A stretch of 64,000 nt of DNA from Muscardinus avellanarius. Taxonomy: Eukaryota > Chordata > Mammalia > Rodentia > Gliridae. The notes under the pieces were generated by a model, which saw only the letters and a list, made by a program, of their open reading frames with translations, did no database searches and had not been told where the DNA came from. The position numbers were made by a program, and so were the translations under genes. The stretch lies in assembly GCA_963383645.1 (NCBI GenBank), contig OY726571.1, positions 78,780,476 to 78,844,475 of the forward strand. The letters are read 5' to 3'. This document shows positions 10,428 to 21,031 of this stretch, piece after piece (the stretch's first letter is position 1; every line of letters begins with the position of its first letter).

Positions 10428-11566
10428 CAGTGTCAGTATTGACTAAGTCCAGTGTTACAAAATGAAGCTATCTTTTGGGTAAAAATACCTAATACATATT
10501 TTTAAACAAATAAATAAGTACTCTAGAAAGAATATTTTGCATGAAATCTTGAAAGATGTAAAGATTACCTGTTACATTTATAAAGCCACATACAAACCTT
10601 TTGCTCAGTTAAGTTTTCAACTTGATTGCAAGTAATTTCAATTTCCTCATATTTCCATTTGTATACCAGTGGCTAAAATATCCCGGAAGGCAAAATTTAG
10701 AAAATATGGGAAGGCCTAAGTTAGGCCGAATCTCGAAAGATGAAAATGAGATACTGGTTTTCTGCCTATTCTTTGATCCTAGTTTGGGGGCTATGGCTTG
10801 GCATAACATCAAAGTGTGTGATCCTGATCCAGTTATTCTGTTTGTCTGGGTCTATAACTTCTTTACCTATAAAAGTACAGGTATCATGTACATCTCAGAA
10901 ATTTTAACTATTACATAAGTATACTTACGAAAACGCATGCAATTTTATCACACTATAAAGCTGTGTACAGTAGATCTTCCTTCAACAATTTTTCCTGATT
11001 CTCTCTCCTGAACTGAAAGGGCACATTCAAAAAGACCTAAAAAAATAAAATAAAAAGGTGATGATGACTGGACTGCTTATCAACCTGAGTCCGGTGAGAT
11101 GGAGCACTCACATATGTCAATTTATAGGAAACAGATTTATGTCTTACAGTTGAGCAGCAAGGAGCAACAGAAATCCAGGATTCTTGATGAGCCATTCCTC
11201 CAAAGCCCAGGAAATCTAAATTGGGGTGTTTGGAAGCTCATCTGTGTGCATACCATTGGCACTGCAGTTGAGGTGCCCCTGAAAACAGCCCACCCTGGGT
11301 TTAATACCTAGGAGTAAAAGGAGTCACTGGGCTATCGTTGTAAAAGACCTTCTGTTTGTAGGGAAATGAGAACACAGCCTAGGATGCTTCAGGCAGTTTC
11401 TTCCTAGTATGCTCTACGTTTATTCTTGAGAACTATAAACAAGAAAGTAAAGAGAATTAGGTCAGTCCAAGATCACCTGGAGAATTTTCCTGTACTGACT
11501 AATAGCAAAGATGTTTCTAGCTCATTTTGAGTCAAGTGATTTCCCAATGAAGTTATAAATAAAAAT
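10428..11566. other. Unassigned sequence
   Basis: No gene seen. 11050-11310 is slightly GC-richer with an open frame (11099-11311) but no splice sites or domains. It resembles an unidentified old LTR more than an exon. Confidence 0.45.
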
Positions 11567-11840
11567 ATGTGCCTAGTTTATGGTTGCCTCCATGATAATG
11601 CTAATAACAATGACTTTGATAAGAATAACTGAACTGTTCTGAGCAGTTATGTAGACCTGTCATTGAAACACACCCTGCATTTTATTTCACTTCTCCCAGA
11701 ATCCAATTAGGTATTAGTATTATCTCAGTTTTATAGATGAGGACATACAAAGCTTCAAGTGTTTAAGTAACATCTGCATTGCTATTCAGAGTGGATTGTG
11801 ATTTGAACACAGTCTCTTTGTCCTATTTCTTTACCAGATT
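11567..11840 (+). repeat. Inverted repeat arm A (274 bp), containing a MIR
   Basis: This segment recurs in reverse complement at 13109-13382. I count two mismatches over 274 bases and no indel: C/T in CACACCCTGCAT (near 11672) and A/G in TTATAGATGA (near 11735). Most of it is a MIR in plus orientation (AGTATTATCTCAGTTTTATA, GATGAGGACATAC, GTTTAAGTAACATCTGCATT, TGATTTGAACACAGTCTCTT). The MIR continues naturally at this site, so arm A is probably the original copy. The next SINE's target-site duplication begins exactly at 11841. Confidence 0.95.
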
Positions 11841-11856
11841 ACTAGTTTAGACCATA

Positions 11857-12072
11857 ATCTAAGCATGGTGGTGAACTCTTGTAATCTCAGTGATTTGGGA
11901 GACTCAGGTAGGAGGATTGCAATTTATAGTCCAGCTGGGGCAACTTAGCAAGACCCTGTCTCAAAAAAAAAAAAAAAAAAAAAAGGGTTCATGAAGTAGC
12001 TCAGTAGTAGAGCCCCTCAGGGCTTGATTTCCAGTACTGCAAGAGAAACAATGCAAATACTCATCAACAAAA
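11857..12072 (+). mobile_element. B1-dID SINE with target-site duplication
   Basis: AAGCATGGTGGTGAACTCTT...CTCAGGTAGGAGGATTGC, a 23-A linker, then AAGTAGCTCAGTAGTAGAGC...CCAGTACTGC. It is flanked by ACTAGTTTAGAC(C/T)ATA at 11841-11856 and 12073-12088, a clean 16-bp target-site duplication. It lies in the spacer between the two inverted arms. Confidence 0.93.
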
Positions 12073-12489
12073 ACTAGTTTAGACTATAAATGCCAGCCAT
12101 CAAAAATCTCCTCATCTAATTCAGAGGAAAAATTTACAACTTGAAGCAATTAGTTCTAAATGATTTTGGAAAAGCTGAAGACCAATATGGCCACGAGTAA
12201 CTTAAGATGGTTTTAGTTTTAAAAATAAAATAGCTCTTGAGTTGCTTTTTTATAGCATTGGTCTGATTTCAATACAAATAAGCAAATAAGGAGTTTTTTT
12301 CAGGATGGGCATGTAAATGGTTTGAAACCCCCCCAACCCCGCTGAAATAAGATGTTATTGATTCGTTAATGTTAAACTTATGCCCAACAGCACTGTTATT
12401 TCTGCCTAAAGGAAGCTTATTAAACGCAGGCATTCTCTCCCTTAGACACATCACAGTCTTCTTATGCTTCAAAACACTTAGTACTTTAA

Positions 12490-12673
12490 CACCGTGGCTT
12501 GGGAATTGCTACAATAGGAATATCATTTGTGCCCACCAAGACTCATGTTGAGACTTGGTCCTCAGTTAAAAGGCAGTAGGTCCTTCAGGGGAATTGGGGA
12601 TTATGAGGGATACACCCTCATGAATGGACTGATTTTCTCTTAAGAAAGGGATACCTGTCCTGAGAGTTTAGTG

Positions 12674-12723
<50 letters not shown>

Positions 12724-12884
12724 CCCCCGCTGTCTCTCTCTCTCTTCTCTTTCTCTCTCTCTATTTTGCATTTCACTTCATTCTGCCTTACTCATGCATG
12801 TAGCAACATAGGGCCTCATCTGAAGCTGAGAAGGTACCAGTGACATATTCTTAGACTTCTGGAACTGTAAACCAAAATAAAGCT
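12490..12884 (+). mobile_element. MaLR LTR, 5' part (split by insertions)
   Basis: CCGTGGCTTGGGAATTGCTA, ACTCATGTTGAGACTTGGTC, CTCATGAATGGACTGATTTT and GGAACTGTAAACCAAAATAA are in MaLR LTR order. The LTR contains a (TCTG)n/(CT)n tract and is interrupted at about 12885. Its end reappears at 13383-13434. Confidence 0.75.
12674..12763. repeat. (TCTG)n then (CT)n compound microsatellite
   Basis: About eight TCTG units run into a CT-rich tract broken by CCCCCCGCTG. It lies inside the LTR. Confidence 0.93.
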
Positions 12885-12886
12885 AT

Positions 12887-12925
<39 letters not shown>

Positions 12926-12929
12926 TTTT
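12885..12929. repeat. (TTTA)n microsatellite at a SINE tail
   Basis: About eleven TTTA units immediately at the tail side of the antisense SINE that follows. Confidence 0.95.
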
Positions 12930-13108
12930 CTGGGTCTGGGAATGGAACCCAGGGGCATTCAACCTCCGAGCTACATCCCTGCTCTATTTTTTATTCTTTA
13001 TTTTGAAACCGTGTCTCCCTGAGTTTCAGAGGCCCTCACTAAGTAGCTGAGGCTGTCTGCAAACTGTGATCCTCTGGTCTCAGCCTCCCAAATGCTGGGA
13101 TTACAAGC
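12930..13108 (-). mobile_element. B1-dID SINE, 5'-truncated at the inverted-repeat junction
   Basis: Antisense ID part (GGGTCTGGGAATGGAACCCA...CCGAGCTACATCCCT) and B1 part (AAACCGTGTCTCCCTGAGTT...AATGCTGGGATTACAAGC). About 25 nt of the B1 head are missing. The truncation point is joined directly to inverted arm B. Confidence 0.9.
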
Positions 13109-13382
13109 AATCTGGTAAAGAAATAGGACAAAGAGACTGTGTTCAAATCACAATCCACTCTGAATAGCAATGCAGATGTTACTTAAACACTTGAAGCTTT
13201 GTATGTCCTCATCCATAAAACTGAGATAATACTAATACCTAATTGGATTCTGGGAGAAGTGAAATAAAATGCAGGATGTGTTTCAATGACAGGTCTACAT
13301 AACTGCTCAGAACAGTTCAGTTATTCTTATCAAAGTCATTGTTATTAGCATTATCATGGAGGCAACCATAAACTAGGCACAT
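13109..13382 (-). repeat. Inverted repeat arm B (274 bp), antisense MIR copy inside an LTR
   Basis: Reverse complement of 11567-11840 with two mismatches. On one side it meets the truncated head of a SINE. On the other it meets the last 52 bases of the MaLR LTR. Because the host LTR is cut by this block, arm B is an insertion and arm A is the likely source. The spacer between arms is 1,268 bases. Read in plus orientation it is an antisense MIR. Confidence 0.95.
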
Positions 13383-13434
13383 TACCTATTCTCTGGCATT
13401 TTGTTATAGTAACAAAAAACAAACTAATACTAGG
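13383..13434 (+). mobile_element. MaLR LTR, 3' end (continuation)
   Basis: TTACCTATTCTCTGGCATTT, TGTTATAGTAAC and AAACTAATACT form the normal MaLR end that should follow ...CAAAATAAAGC at 12884. Confidence 0.75.
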
Positions 13435-13909
13435 AACTTTTTAAACAATGAAGTCACTAACATGCACTAAAAAATACAAAAAAGTGATATTAAATAGATT
13501 ATGAAAGGACACTTGCTTACCCTGTGGGCTGAAAGTAGGAGTTGGAATAGACATCCCTTTCTCAGCTGGGAATGTGTGCTCTACACATGCCTGTGAGTGA
13601 CCACATACGTGCTTGAGTGTCAATTTGGATGGATACAAGTACGTTTTAGCAAGTAAGTGAGTTCCCCAAAATAGAACCTGTAGATAATGAGGATCAATTG
13701 TATGTGCACAGGCACGCAGATGTGTTTATTATATAGTCATATAAAATATACTTTGCAAGAGACAATTTTTGGAGGGAAATACTCCCCTACATAGAGTACT
13801 AAAAAAATCAGAGAACCACAGAATCAACAGTGTTTTAAAATGTATTCAATAAGCAGAATGAGACTTAGAGAGAAAGAAACCAGATGTCTTAGAAGACTCC
13901 TAGCTTTTT
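13435..13909. other. Unassigned sequence
   Basis: AT-rich DNA with no recognised gene or repeat. Confidence 0.5.
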
Positions 13910-14112
13910 GCTGAGTGTGGGTGTGCATGTTTGGAATCCCAGTGCTTGGGAAGCTGAGATAGGAGGATCACAGTTTTGAGGACAGCCTCAACAAGGAGTG
14001 AGATTCTCATCAACCTAGTGAGACCCTGTTTCCAAATAACAAATGGAATAGAGCAGGGGGTGTAGCTCAAAGATAGAATGCCCCTGAATTTAATTCCTGG
14101 TCCTCCCCCCAA
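13910..14112 (+). mobile_element. B1-dID SINE, long B1 form
   Basis: GCTGAGTGTGGGTGTGCATG, GCTTGGGAAGCTGAGATAGG, the segment AGTGAGATTCTCATCAACCT present in the longer B1 form, then GGGGGTGTAGCTCAAAGATA. The antisense 160-codon open frame across 13900-14382 is created by this SINE and is not a gene. Confidence 0.9.
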
Positions 14113-14670
14113 AGAAAGATAGTACCTCACCTCACAAAGAAATGAGGGGGGAAGTGGAGATGGAGGACAATAGTGAAAATTAAATCCAGAAAAAAACTTA
14201 ATTACTTGATTGTAAACAGAATATGCGAATGAAAAATAAAGCAAAGTATTACCTGAGGGTTTATGGCCTAGAAATTGGGAGTTTGTCCAGTATTTTGAGA
14301 TATGTAATATACTGGAAACAATAGATCTTTGAATGCTGGTAGGATCCAGTTTGAGTGTTGGCTTATTAACTTTATTAGCCATGTGAACTTTGACAAATCA
14401 CAAGGTTTTTTTCCCCCTCGTTTTTAAATATAAATAGCAGGTTCTATATTTGTTTATTACAGGTATATTCATATATTTACCCTATACATGCAACATATAC
14501 TGTCATTACACCGCAGAAATATTGATACATCCAAGGAAAAGTGCTCACCAGGCCACTGGAAATATGAGGTGACACTAAGCTAAAGGCTGGAATGAGAGGT
14601 TTGTTCATTATCAAAGGCAAGGAAGTAGCAACAGGGAGGTTAAAAGAACAAAATACAAGATGCTAAGTGC
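14113..14670. other. Unassigned AT-rich sequence
   Basis: Nothing recognised. Confidence 0.5.
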
Positions 14671-15206
14671 AGGCTGAGCATTCCTACCCCAAATCCAAAA
14701 TGCTTCCAAATTCAAAACTTTTGTTTGGTACTGGGGATGGAACTCAGGGGCATTCCACCTCCCTCTGAGTGACACCCCCAGTCCTATTTTTTTTAATTCT
14801 TTATTTTGAAACAGGGTCTCACTGAGTTGCAGAGAACCTCACTAAGTAGCTGAGGCCGGCTGTGAACCATGATCCTCCTATCTCAGCCTCCCAGATGCTG
14901 GAATTACAAGTGTAGGCCACCATGCCTGGCACAAATTCAAAACTTTTTGAGTGGTGACATGCTCCAAGTGAGAAATACCACAGATGTTGATTTATGCACC
15001 AAATTATTCAAATACTATATAAAATTTCCTTCGGGTTGTACATGTAATGTGTGTAGGAAACAGAAATGAATTTTATATTTAGGCTTGTTTCCACATCTTC
15101 CATGAATTTCATTATAAAGATGCTAATGTTCCAAGTTCTGAAAACTACTTTAAACCTGAAACACTTTTGGTCCCAAGCATTTTAAGTAAGGGATACTCAA
15201 CCTGTG
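14671..15206. mobile_element. Tigger-type (TcMar) DNA transposon relic, split by a SINE
   Basis: The left end CAGGCTGAGCATTCCTACCC and AAATCCAAAATGCTTCC are the rough inverse of the right end (AAGCATTTTAAGTAAGGGAT, ACTCAACCTGT), giving terminal inverted repeats of the ggttgagcatccctaatcc family. The inside includes ATTCAAAACTTTTTGAGTGG and AAACACTTTTGGTCCCAAGC. A SINE sits at 14723-14932. The element is non-autonomous; its family name is not certain. Confidence 0.7.
14723..14932 (-). mobile_element. B1-dID SINE with target-site duplication
   Basis: GGTACTGGGGATGGAACTCA...AGTGACACCCCCAG, then GAAACAGGGTCTCACTGAGT...GGCCACCATGCCTGGC. Flanked by AAATTCAAAACTTTT at 14708-14722 and 14933-14947, a 15-bp duplication. 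Full length and only moderately diverged. Confidence 0.95.
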
Positions 15207-16784
15207 TATATGCTGAACTGATGATTCAATTTAATATTGGTAAGACATCTATGTTATATGTTAAAATATCTAAAAATATATATATATATATACTACAAGA
15301 CACAAACTATATACTTACCATGCTAAAATTGCATTGTATGATATATTAAACATACAAATTATAGTACAATATAGAATATTGTTTTTATAATACATATACT
15401 ACATGATATATGTGGATTGTCAGCTTCTAAAGTACCATATTAAGTAATAGGCAATAAAATTTCCTGACAAGATCTAACTTTTGTTGGAGAATGCACGGTA
15501 GACTCTTGTAAACAGCTATAATCATAAATATTATTTTTTTTACCATATTGATACAGCTCAAAATTGCTAGTAAGGAGGAACCCCTGGCTGATGGATTACC
15601 AAGTATACAGGCTTTTATGGTGATTTGTTCTGCAGGCCAAAGTTAGTATTGTCACAACACTGCAGGTAACATTATAGATTTTTAAGACTGCAGTATCATT
15701 ATATCTCCTGGGGCATTAAATATAATTCAAACACGGGATACTCTTCAATATTTTGTCTCTTCATTTTGATGCGAGATAGATAGGTCCACTTGAGAAATGA
15801 TTATATTGGCAATTGTAGTTTGCGTTTTCTTTAGCACTGCAAAATTGGCCAAACCAGACAGCTTATGTGTGACTTCACATAGCAGATATTTTCTCTGCAG
15901 CATAACAGACCATGATCTACACTACTGTTATCTCCCCAATGAATTATGTTTCCTATTTTCATTAACATTAATAATTATTAATTCTAACTAACACTTGCCA
16001 GTGAATAACAGGAATTGCATTTTGCCTCAACAAAGACTGTTTTCTGCATCCTGGCCACGGCATAGTCTGATAGCTTTCAAAGAACAAGCTAAATTGTCAA
16101 ACACTGTCAGTTGATAATGCCATGTTCGATCTGGAGTTGAGAAGTGTGGCCTCAGGTTTCTGGCCTGTCTTTTATGTCTCAGAAGCACAGAATTGTTAAA
16201 CAATCTGGGGAAATTGAAAACAGCAAATGTGCAATAAAATTCCCTCTGTAGTTCAGTGCTACATAACAAAAGAGACCAATAAACTTTGCTCTGCTCCAGC
16301 ATGGCATGGAGACTTATCTGCAGGAATGGACGCCAGTCACAGCAGATGTAAAGAAACACATAGACGTTGCTTTAATAAAAGAAAAAAGAAAAAAAACCTG
16401 AAACATGAGGGAGTTTTATAGTCTTTACTTATTTATTTTTTTTATGAATTTTAGCGAAAGCTCAATGCTTTCTTAAAATGTTCTCCTGGGGGGAAAAATG
16501 AGATCATATCAACCTCTATTTTTCATTTTTTTCCCTTCTTTCGGAGCTTTCAGAGTGGCCTCTTAATAGCCCTGAGTTTGTAGAGTGTTTTAATTAAGAA
16601 TGTCATTGTTAGAGTATAATAGCATGAACCTAAGATCTCCCTGTGATAATCATCTTTGTTTATGGTTTTACAGCAGGCTTATCTTTTATTCTATTGGTAT
16701 ATTCATTCTTTCTTGGAGTTTCTTTTCATGATGCCAAGAAAATCCCAGAAATTTGAAAATGGAGAGACATTTGAAGTTTGACTA
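15207..16784. other. Repeat-poor AT-rich block, possible conserved non-coding DNA
   Basis: Apart from an (AT)n run at 15273-15292 I see no interspersed repeats for 1.6 kb, unusual in this window. 15780-16350 and 16555-16730 have sharp, non-repetitive sequence with homeodomain-like cores (TTAATTA, TAATTATTAATT). There is no coherent open frame. This is consistent with a regulatory element or simply unique DNA; sequence alone cannot decide. Confidence 0.35.
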
Positions 16785-16903
16785 TCTTCCTTCCTTCCTT
16801 CCTTCCTTCCTTCCTTCCTTCCTTCCTTCCTTCTTTCCTTCCTTCCTTCTTCCCTCCCTCCCTCCCTTCCTCCCTCCCTCCCTCTCTTCTTCCCTCTCTC
16901 TAT
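16785..16903. repeat. (CCTT)n / (CCCT)n microsatellite
   Basis: About 119 bases of CCTT units grading into CCCT units. It is not attached to a SINE. Confidence 0.96.
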
Positions 16904-17249
16904 CCCTCATATGAAATTTTTTTTTTTATCACTGAAGAACTCTACTAAATTTACTACATGGAATTTATGAGTACATTTATTGCTTTAAAATGTCATATTT
17001 ACCTTGTTAGAATTATTGAACACAACACAAAAATTTTTAAAAAGAATTTCTGTATTTTTTGTCAAGAATAATATTATATATTTTCCTTATAAAAATAAAC
17101 AGGAATATTTTTGGCACCTTTGCTTTTTTTTTTAAAGCAATTATGCTTTGTCTTGTAAGGATGGGGGGTAAGCTATACTAACTCTTTGTTGTCAAAATTA
17201 ATTTACATTGAGGCAACATGTTAATGGAATTTTCATCTCTTTATGTTTT
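16904..17249. other. Unassigned AT-rich sequence
   Basis: Nothing recognised. Confidence 0.5.
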
Positions 17250-17430
17250 GGGTTTTTTGTTTGTTTTTTTGTGTTGGTACTGGGGGGCTGAAAACAGGGG
17301 CTTCTACATCCAATTTATATCCCCGGCCCTTTTTTATTTTGAAAGAGGGTCTCCCTAAATTGCTGAGGGTGGCCTTGAACCTGTGATCCTCCTGTTTTAG
17401 CCTCCTAAGTACTGAGATGATAGGCGTGGT
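17250..17430 (-). mobile_element. B1-dID SINE, truncated
   Basis: T/G-rich tail, GGTACTGGGGGGCTGAAAAC, ATTTTGAAAGAGGGTCTCCC, CCTGTTTTAGCCTCCTAAGT and ATAGGCGTGG. The B1 head is lost. Confidence 0.85.
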
Positions 17431-17767
17431 TACTCTTCCTAATTTAACTCTGAAATTCAGTCCTCAGACCATGATGTGGAAAGAACAAGGTTGGTATATG
17501 CCATGGGAAGAAGGGGTGAGGGGTTGGGGGTGTGGGGAGTCACCATGGCTCAAAACAGTGGGCCAGAAGGCAAGAAGGCATTGGTAGGATCCTGTCAGAA
17601 TGCTTAAATCAGCTCAGCAAGGGTGTGACAGCCAGGGCAGCATTAAGGGGGTGTTCACATATGGGGACAGTTCATTGTGGGGTGAAGAGGGTGTCTACAT
17701 CTATAGTATGTTGAATTGAAGCCCCTGAAAGATGTGTTCAAGACCTAACTAATCTTAGTACCAAACT
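17431..17767. other. Unassigned GC-richer sequence
   Basis: G-rich runs (GGGGTGAGGGGTTGGGG near 17513) and an open frame at 17532-17714 without homology or splice context. It may be part of an old LTR. Confidence 0.4.
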
Positions 17768-18202
17768 GTATTAATTTCCCAGGAATGTTATACCAAATTC
17801 TGTTTAACTTGGTGACTTAATGCAACAGAAGTGTTTTTTTTTTTTTTTTCAGGATTCCAGAAGCCACATTCAAGATGTGTTGAGGATTGGTTCTTTCCAG
17901 AGACTTTGAGAGACACTGGCCTCTCTCCGGGCACCTGGAAGGCATTGGCAGTCCCTTGGTCTGTAGACAGGTTGCTGCAATCTCTGCCTCTGTGATGACT
18001 GGGTATCTCTCTTGTATCATCTTCTTTTCTGATTCTCAAGGGGAAACTTTCATTGGATTTAGGATCCTCTCTAGGCCAGAATGATCTCATCTAGAGATTC
18101 TTTCCTCTGCAAAGATCCTTATTTCAAATGAGGTCAACACCCTAAGGGCTTGAGATAGCATATAATTTAATGGGACACTATTCAGTCTACTACAACAGGA
18201 CA
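17768..18202 (-). mobile_element. MLT1-type LTR (antisense)
   Basis: Reads as a reverse-complement MLT1: TGTATTAATTTCCCAGGAAT, TTGGTGACTTAATGCAACAG, GCAATCTCTGCCTCTGTGAT, GGAAACTTTCATTGGATTTA and TCTGCAAAGATCCTTATTTC in the expected order. A 16-T run at 17834-17849 interrupts it. Confidence 0.75.
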
Positions 18203-18349
18203 GGAGGTCACTCATCATAAGGAGTCAGAAGGACTCTCTACCCTGATATCCACAGGGAAGCCAGGGAGAAGATAAAAGGGTAGGGGCAGAAGAAAACTTA
18301 GGTTCATTAATAGAAATACTACCATAGACTATCGTATACATGTGAATAC

Positions 18350-18500
18350 ATACCAACATCAATCTGGGTACTCTATATTGGGAGGGAGGGACAGAGCAGG
18401 AGGACCAAGACTGTGTGGATGTATGTCATTGTCAACATAATTCTCATTATGATGTTAGACTATAATGCACCAATAAAAGCACACACACACACACACATGG
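18350..18500 (+). mobile_element. Possible L1 3' end with (AC)n tail
   Basis: GATGTATGTCATTGTCAACA and ATGATGTTAGACTATAATGC followed by AATAAAAGC and an (AC)10 run resemble the 3' terminus of sciurid L1 copies. Short and not secure. Confidence 0.35.
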
Positions 18501-18819
18501 AGTCAGAAGTTGAGAGAACTGAGAATGGCATCCCACAGAGGGATACTTCTCTGTGTATTTATAAGATGGTCAAAGCCCATATAAGACGAAAACATCCACA
18601 AAGCAAAGGGCACAGGGTGTCAGGCCCCAGGCAGGGTGGGAAGGGGAGATGAGAAATTGGTTATATATATGATGGACTGAGCAAATAGGTCAGTGTCTTG
18701 AGGGTGATAGAAGATAATTTCCCATTGTTAGAGAAGGCTACAAATGTGAAAAAGAGGAAACAAAAAAAACTAGAGGTATTGGCATAATATTATAATTTTT
18801 AACAAATATAAATAGACAT

Positions 18820-19145
18820 AGTCCTCCCTCCATATCTGAGAATTCTGTCCCACAAATTAATCCAAGTGTGGATTGAAAATGTTCTCTTCCCCCAAAACTA
18901 TGTCTGGACTAAACACATATAGACTTATTTTCCTTGTCATTATTGCCAAACAGCACCGTATAAGAACTATTTACATCACATTTGCATTGCATTAATATTA
19001 TAAAGAATTTAGAGAGATTTAAATTATGTAAGAGGATGTGTGTGGGTTATATGAAAATACTACACCATTTTATAAAAGGGACTTTATCAGTCAGGGATTT
19101 TGGTATCTTCTAGGAGTCCTGGGACTCATCTCATAGATATTGAGC
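18820..19145 (-). mobile_element. MER2-like Tigger transposon relic (antisense)
   Basis: AGTCCTCCCTCCATATCTGA, CTTGTCATTATTGCCAAACA, TAAGAACTATTTACATCACA, GGATGTGTGTGGGTTATATG and GGGATTTTGGTATC are the reverse complement of the order seen at 23178-23522. No transposase frame, as expected for this short non-autonomous family. Confidence 0.75.
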
Positions 19146-19306
19146 GGCAACTTTAGAGTAATACACAGAGATGTAAAGGTGTATGGGTCTATAGATATTA
19201 CCTCGTTCTGTCTACGGATATAGACTGGGAACAGGATCATAGCAACAGAAAGGAGCACACTTAGTACCCTTACCTTGGCTTCTAAATACCAATACTCAAA
19301 GGGGGT

Positions 19307-19308
<2 letters not shown>

Positions 19309-19351
<43 letters not shown>
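19309..19351. repeat. (GA)n microsatellite
   Basis: About 20 uninterrupted AG units. Confidence 0.97.
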
Positions 19352-19354
<3 letters not shown>

Positions 19355-19639
19355 AATTGATTAGTTCTTGGAAAAATGACCAAATTCCAGAGTTTGGAGG
19401 AAGTATAAGAAGTACAATGTGTTGAACTGCAGCCCCTAAAAAATGTGTCCATTTTGTACTTCAGAGTAAAGGAGAGCTTAGAAAATGATGGCGCCATGTC
19501 AAATGGGCACAGGAATCATCTTGGAGAAGCTCACACAGGACAGTCTGGGAATAATTTGGCCATCAAAATAAATGACAGTGTTAGAGAACCTCTGGGTTTC
19601 ACCCTAACCCCCACTCCCATGATAGCGATGTATTAAAAA

Positions 19640-20130
19640 TACAAAACCATACATCTATATTGATTGCAGTAAGTGAATAAGTTGAAAATGTGATGAAGAA
19701 CGAGATGTTACATACATTCAAAGGTCTCCACCACACAATCTTTACTCATCACAAAGGAGACCCTGAGAAACTTTGGAGTGGAAGAACATGGCAGATCCCA
19801 CCCTCCCCATGTGATCAAAATGGTCATTGTCACAATAGCATAAGTCAGTGTTGTTAGCTGACAGTATGCGATGAAAAACATCTGTGGGATTCGGCTACAG
19901 ATGTGTAACCTGAATCTAATCACGAGGAAGCACCAAGAACTCAAACTGAGGTGAGTTCTACGGCATAAATGGACTTAAAACTTTTGAAAGCACCAAAGTT
20001 ATGAAAGTCAAGGAAAAACCATGTCAGACTTAAAATAATTGAAGAGACATGATTATTAATTTCAATGTGTGATTCTGAAGAAGACCCATATTTTCCCAAC
20101 AAAATGGGAAAACTAAACAGTAGTCATATT
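19640..20130 (+). mobile_element. Old LINE/L1 3'-UTR-like relic
   Basis: ATCTAATCACGAGGAAGCAC, CAAGAACTCAAACTGAGG, AGCACCAAAGTTATGAAAGT, CAAGGAAAAACCATGTC and GAGACATGATTATTAATTTC follow the order of a common old mammalian L1 3' region (aatcatgaggaaacatcagac...gtcatgaaagacaaggaaagactg...gagacatgacaac). Family name uncertain. Confidence 0.5.
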
Positions 20131-20761
20131 ATGATACATCAGTTGCTTGGGAAATATTTGGCAGGGAGTGAACATTCATTCATTTTATTTGTGGTGATGA
20201 TGATTACGACAATTACAACTTTGGTGACAATAGTGACCAAAAGTTCATGTGAAAAATATGCTCATCACTATATCCTCAGTATCTAGGAAATCTGGATTCG
20301 GCTCCACATTCATATGTAATTGAATGAAGTGGAGGAGTTTAAATTATGTGCTTTTTAGTCAACAGAGAGCTAAAAATATACTTTACCAAGGACTTGGAAC
20401 CCAGGAATTATAAAATTAGGTTGTTTTTATGAAAGTGAAAAATCCAATCTTCTTCCAACAACCAAAGAAGAGAAATGAATATGAGAGAGATGTTAGATTG
20501 TCTTAACATTGGAATGTTGGGAGAAATTTACTTACCAAAAGAGCTGGAAGAGATGCTGTTAAGCATGCCATGATTTTTTTATAATGCCATTTTGGAAGAC
20601 TGATCGATCATTCCATTTTTCAAGGGAAAAATATATCTCAGGTTAGTCTTTGTAGGTCTGTGTAGATCTCCGTTCATGTTTTTCAAAGTCTAGAGCTCAA
20701 AGTGCAACATCATTTGTATTCAGGGAAGTCCTGTGGGTAGCCTCACACATTCATGCTGTGA
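20131..20761. other. Unassigned AT-rich sequence
   Basis: Nothing recognised apart from A/T runs. Confidence 0.5.
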
Positions 20762-21031
20762 TATTATTCCTGTGGATTTTACAGGTGCATCCCTAGGCCA
20801 TTGTTTGAGCCACACCAACCTAATGCAACATGCAACACATCCTCCATCAAGAAGTGCACAGAGAAAGTCTTTCCAAACCTCCCCAACAGTATTGTCCCAC
20901 AACTATCCCAGATTGTCTCAAATTGTCACTCAAAAGGTGAATGTGACCCTTTGAACGTTCTGTCTTCAGCATGCTTTATCATCTGGTTTTCTAGAGCTTC
21001 TCATAGAAGGAACCACCCATTACCAGTGTAA
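20762..21031 (+). other. Exon-like open segment, cysteine-containing
   Basis: One frame is open for 89 codons from just after TGA (20759-20761) to TAA (21029-21031). It reads CIPRPLFEPHQPNATCNTSS from 20786, with two possible N-glycosylation sites, then KKCTEKVFPNLPNSIVPQ and further cysteines. A possible acceptor (GGATTTTACAG, 20774-20784) and weak donor (CAAAAG/GTGAAT, after 20936) could bound a 152-nt exon. The pyrimidine tract is poor and I recognise no family. An old LTR or chance open frame is at least as likely as an exon. Confidence 0.2.

Noticed and set aside
12674..12763. Regular short repeats considered as an array of functional units
   Set aside because: Plain TCTG and CT microsatellite; CRISPR arrays do not occur in mammalian nuclear DNA and there are no spacers.
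13900..14382. 160-codon antisense open frame
   Set aside because: It is produced by a plus-strand B1-dID SINE and its flank; the peptide (LGGGPGIKFRGILSLSYTP-type) is the standard antisense SINE translation.
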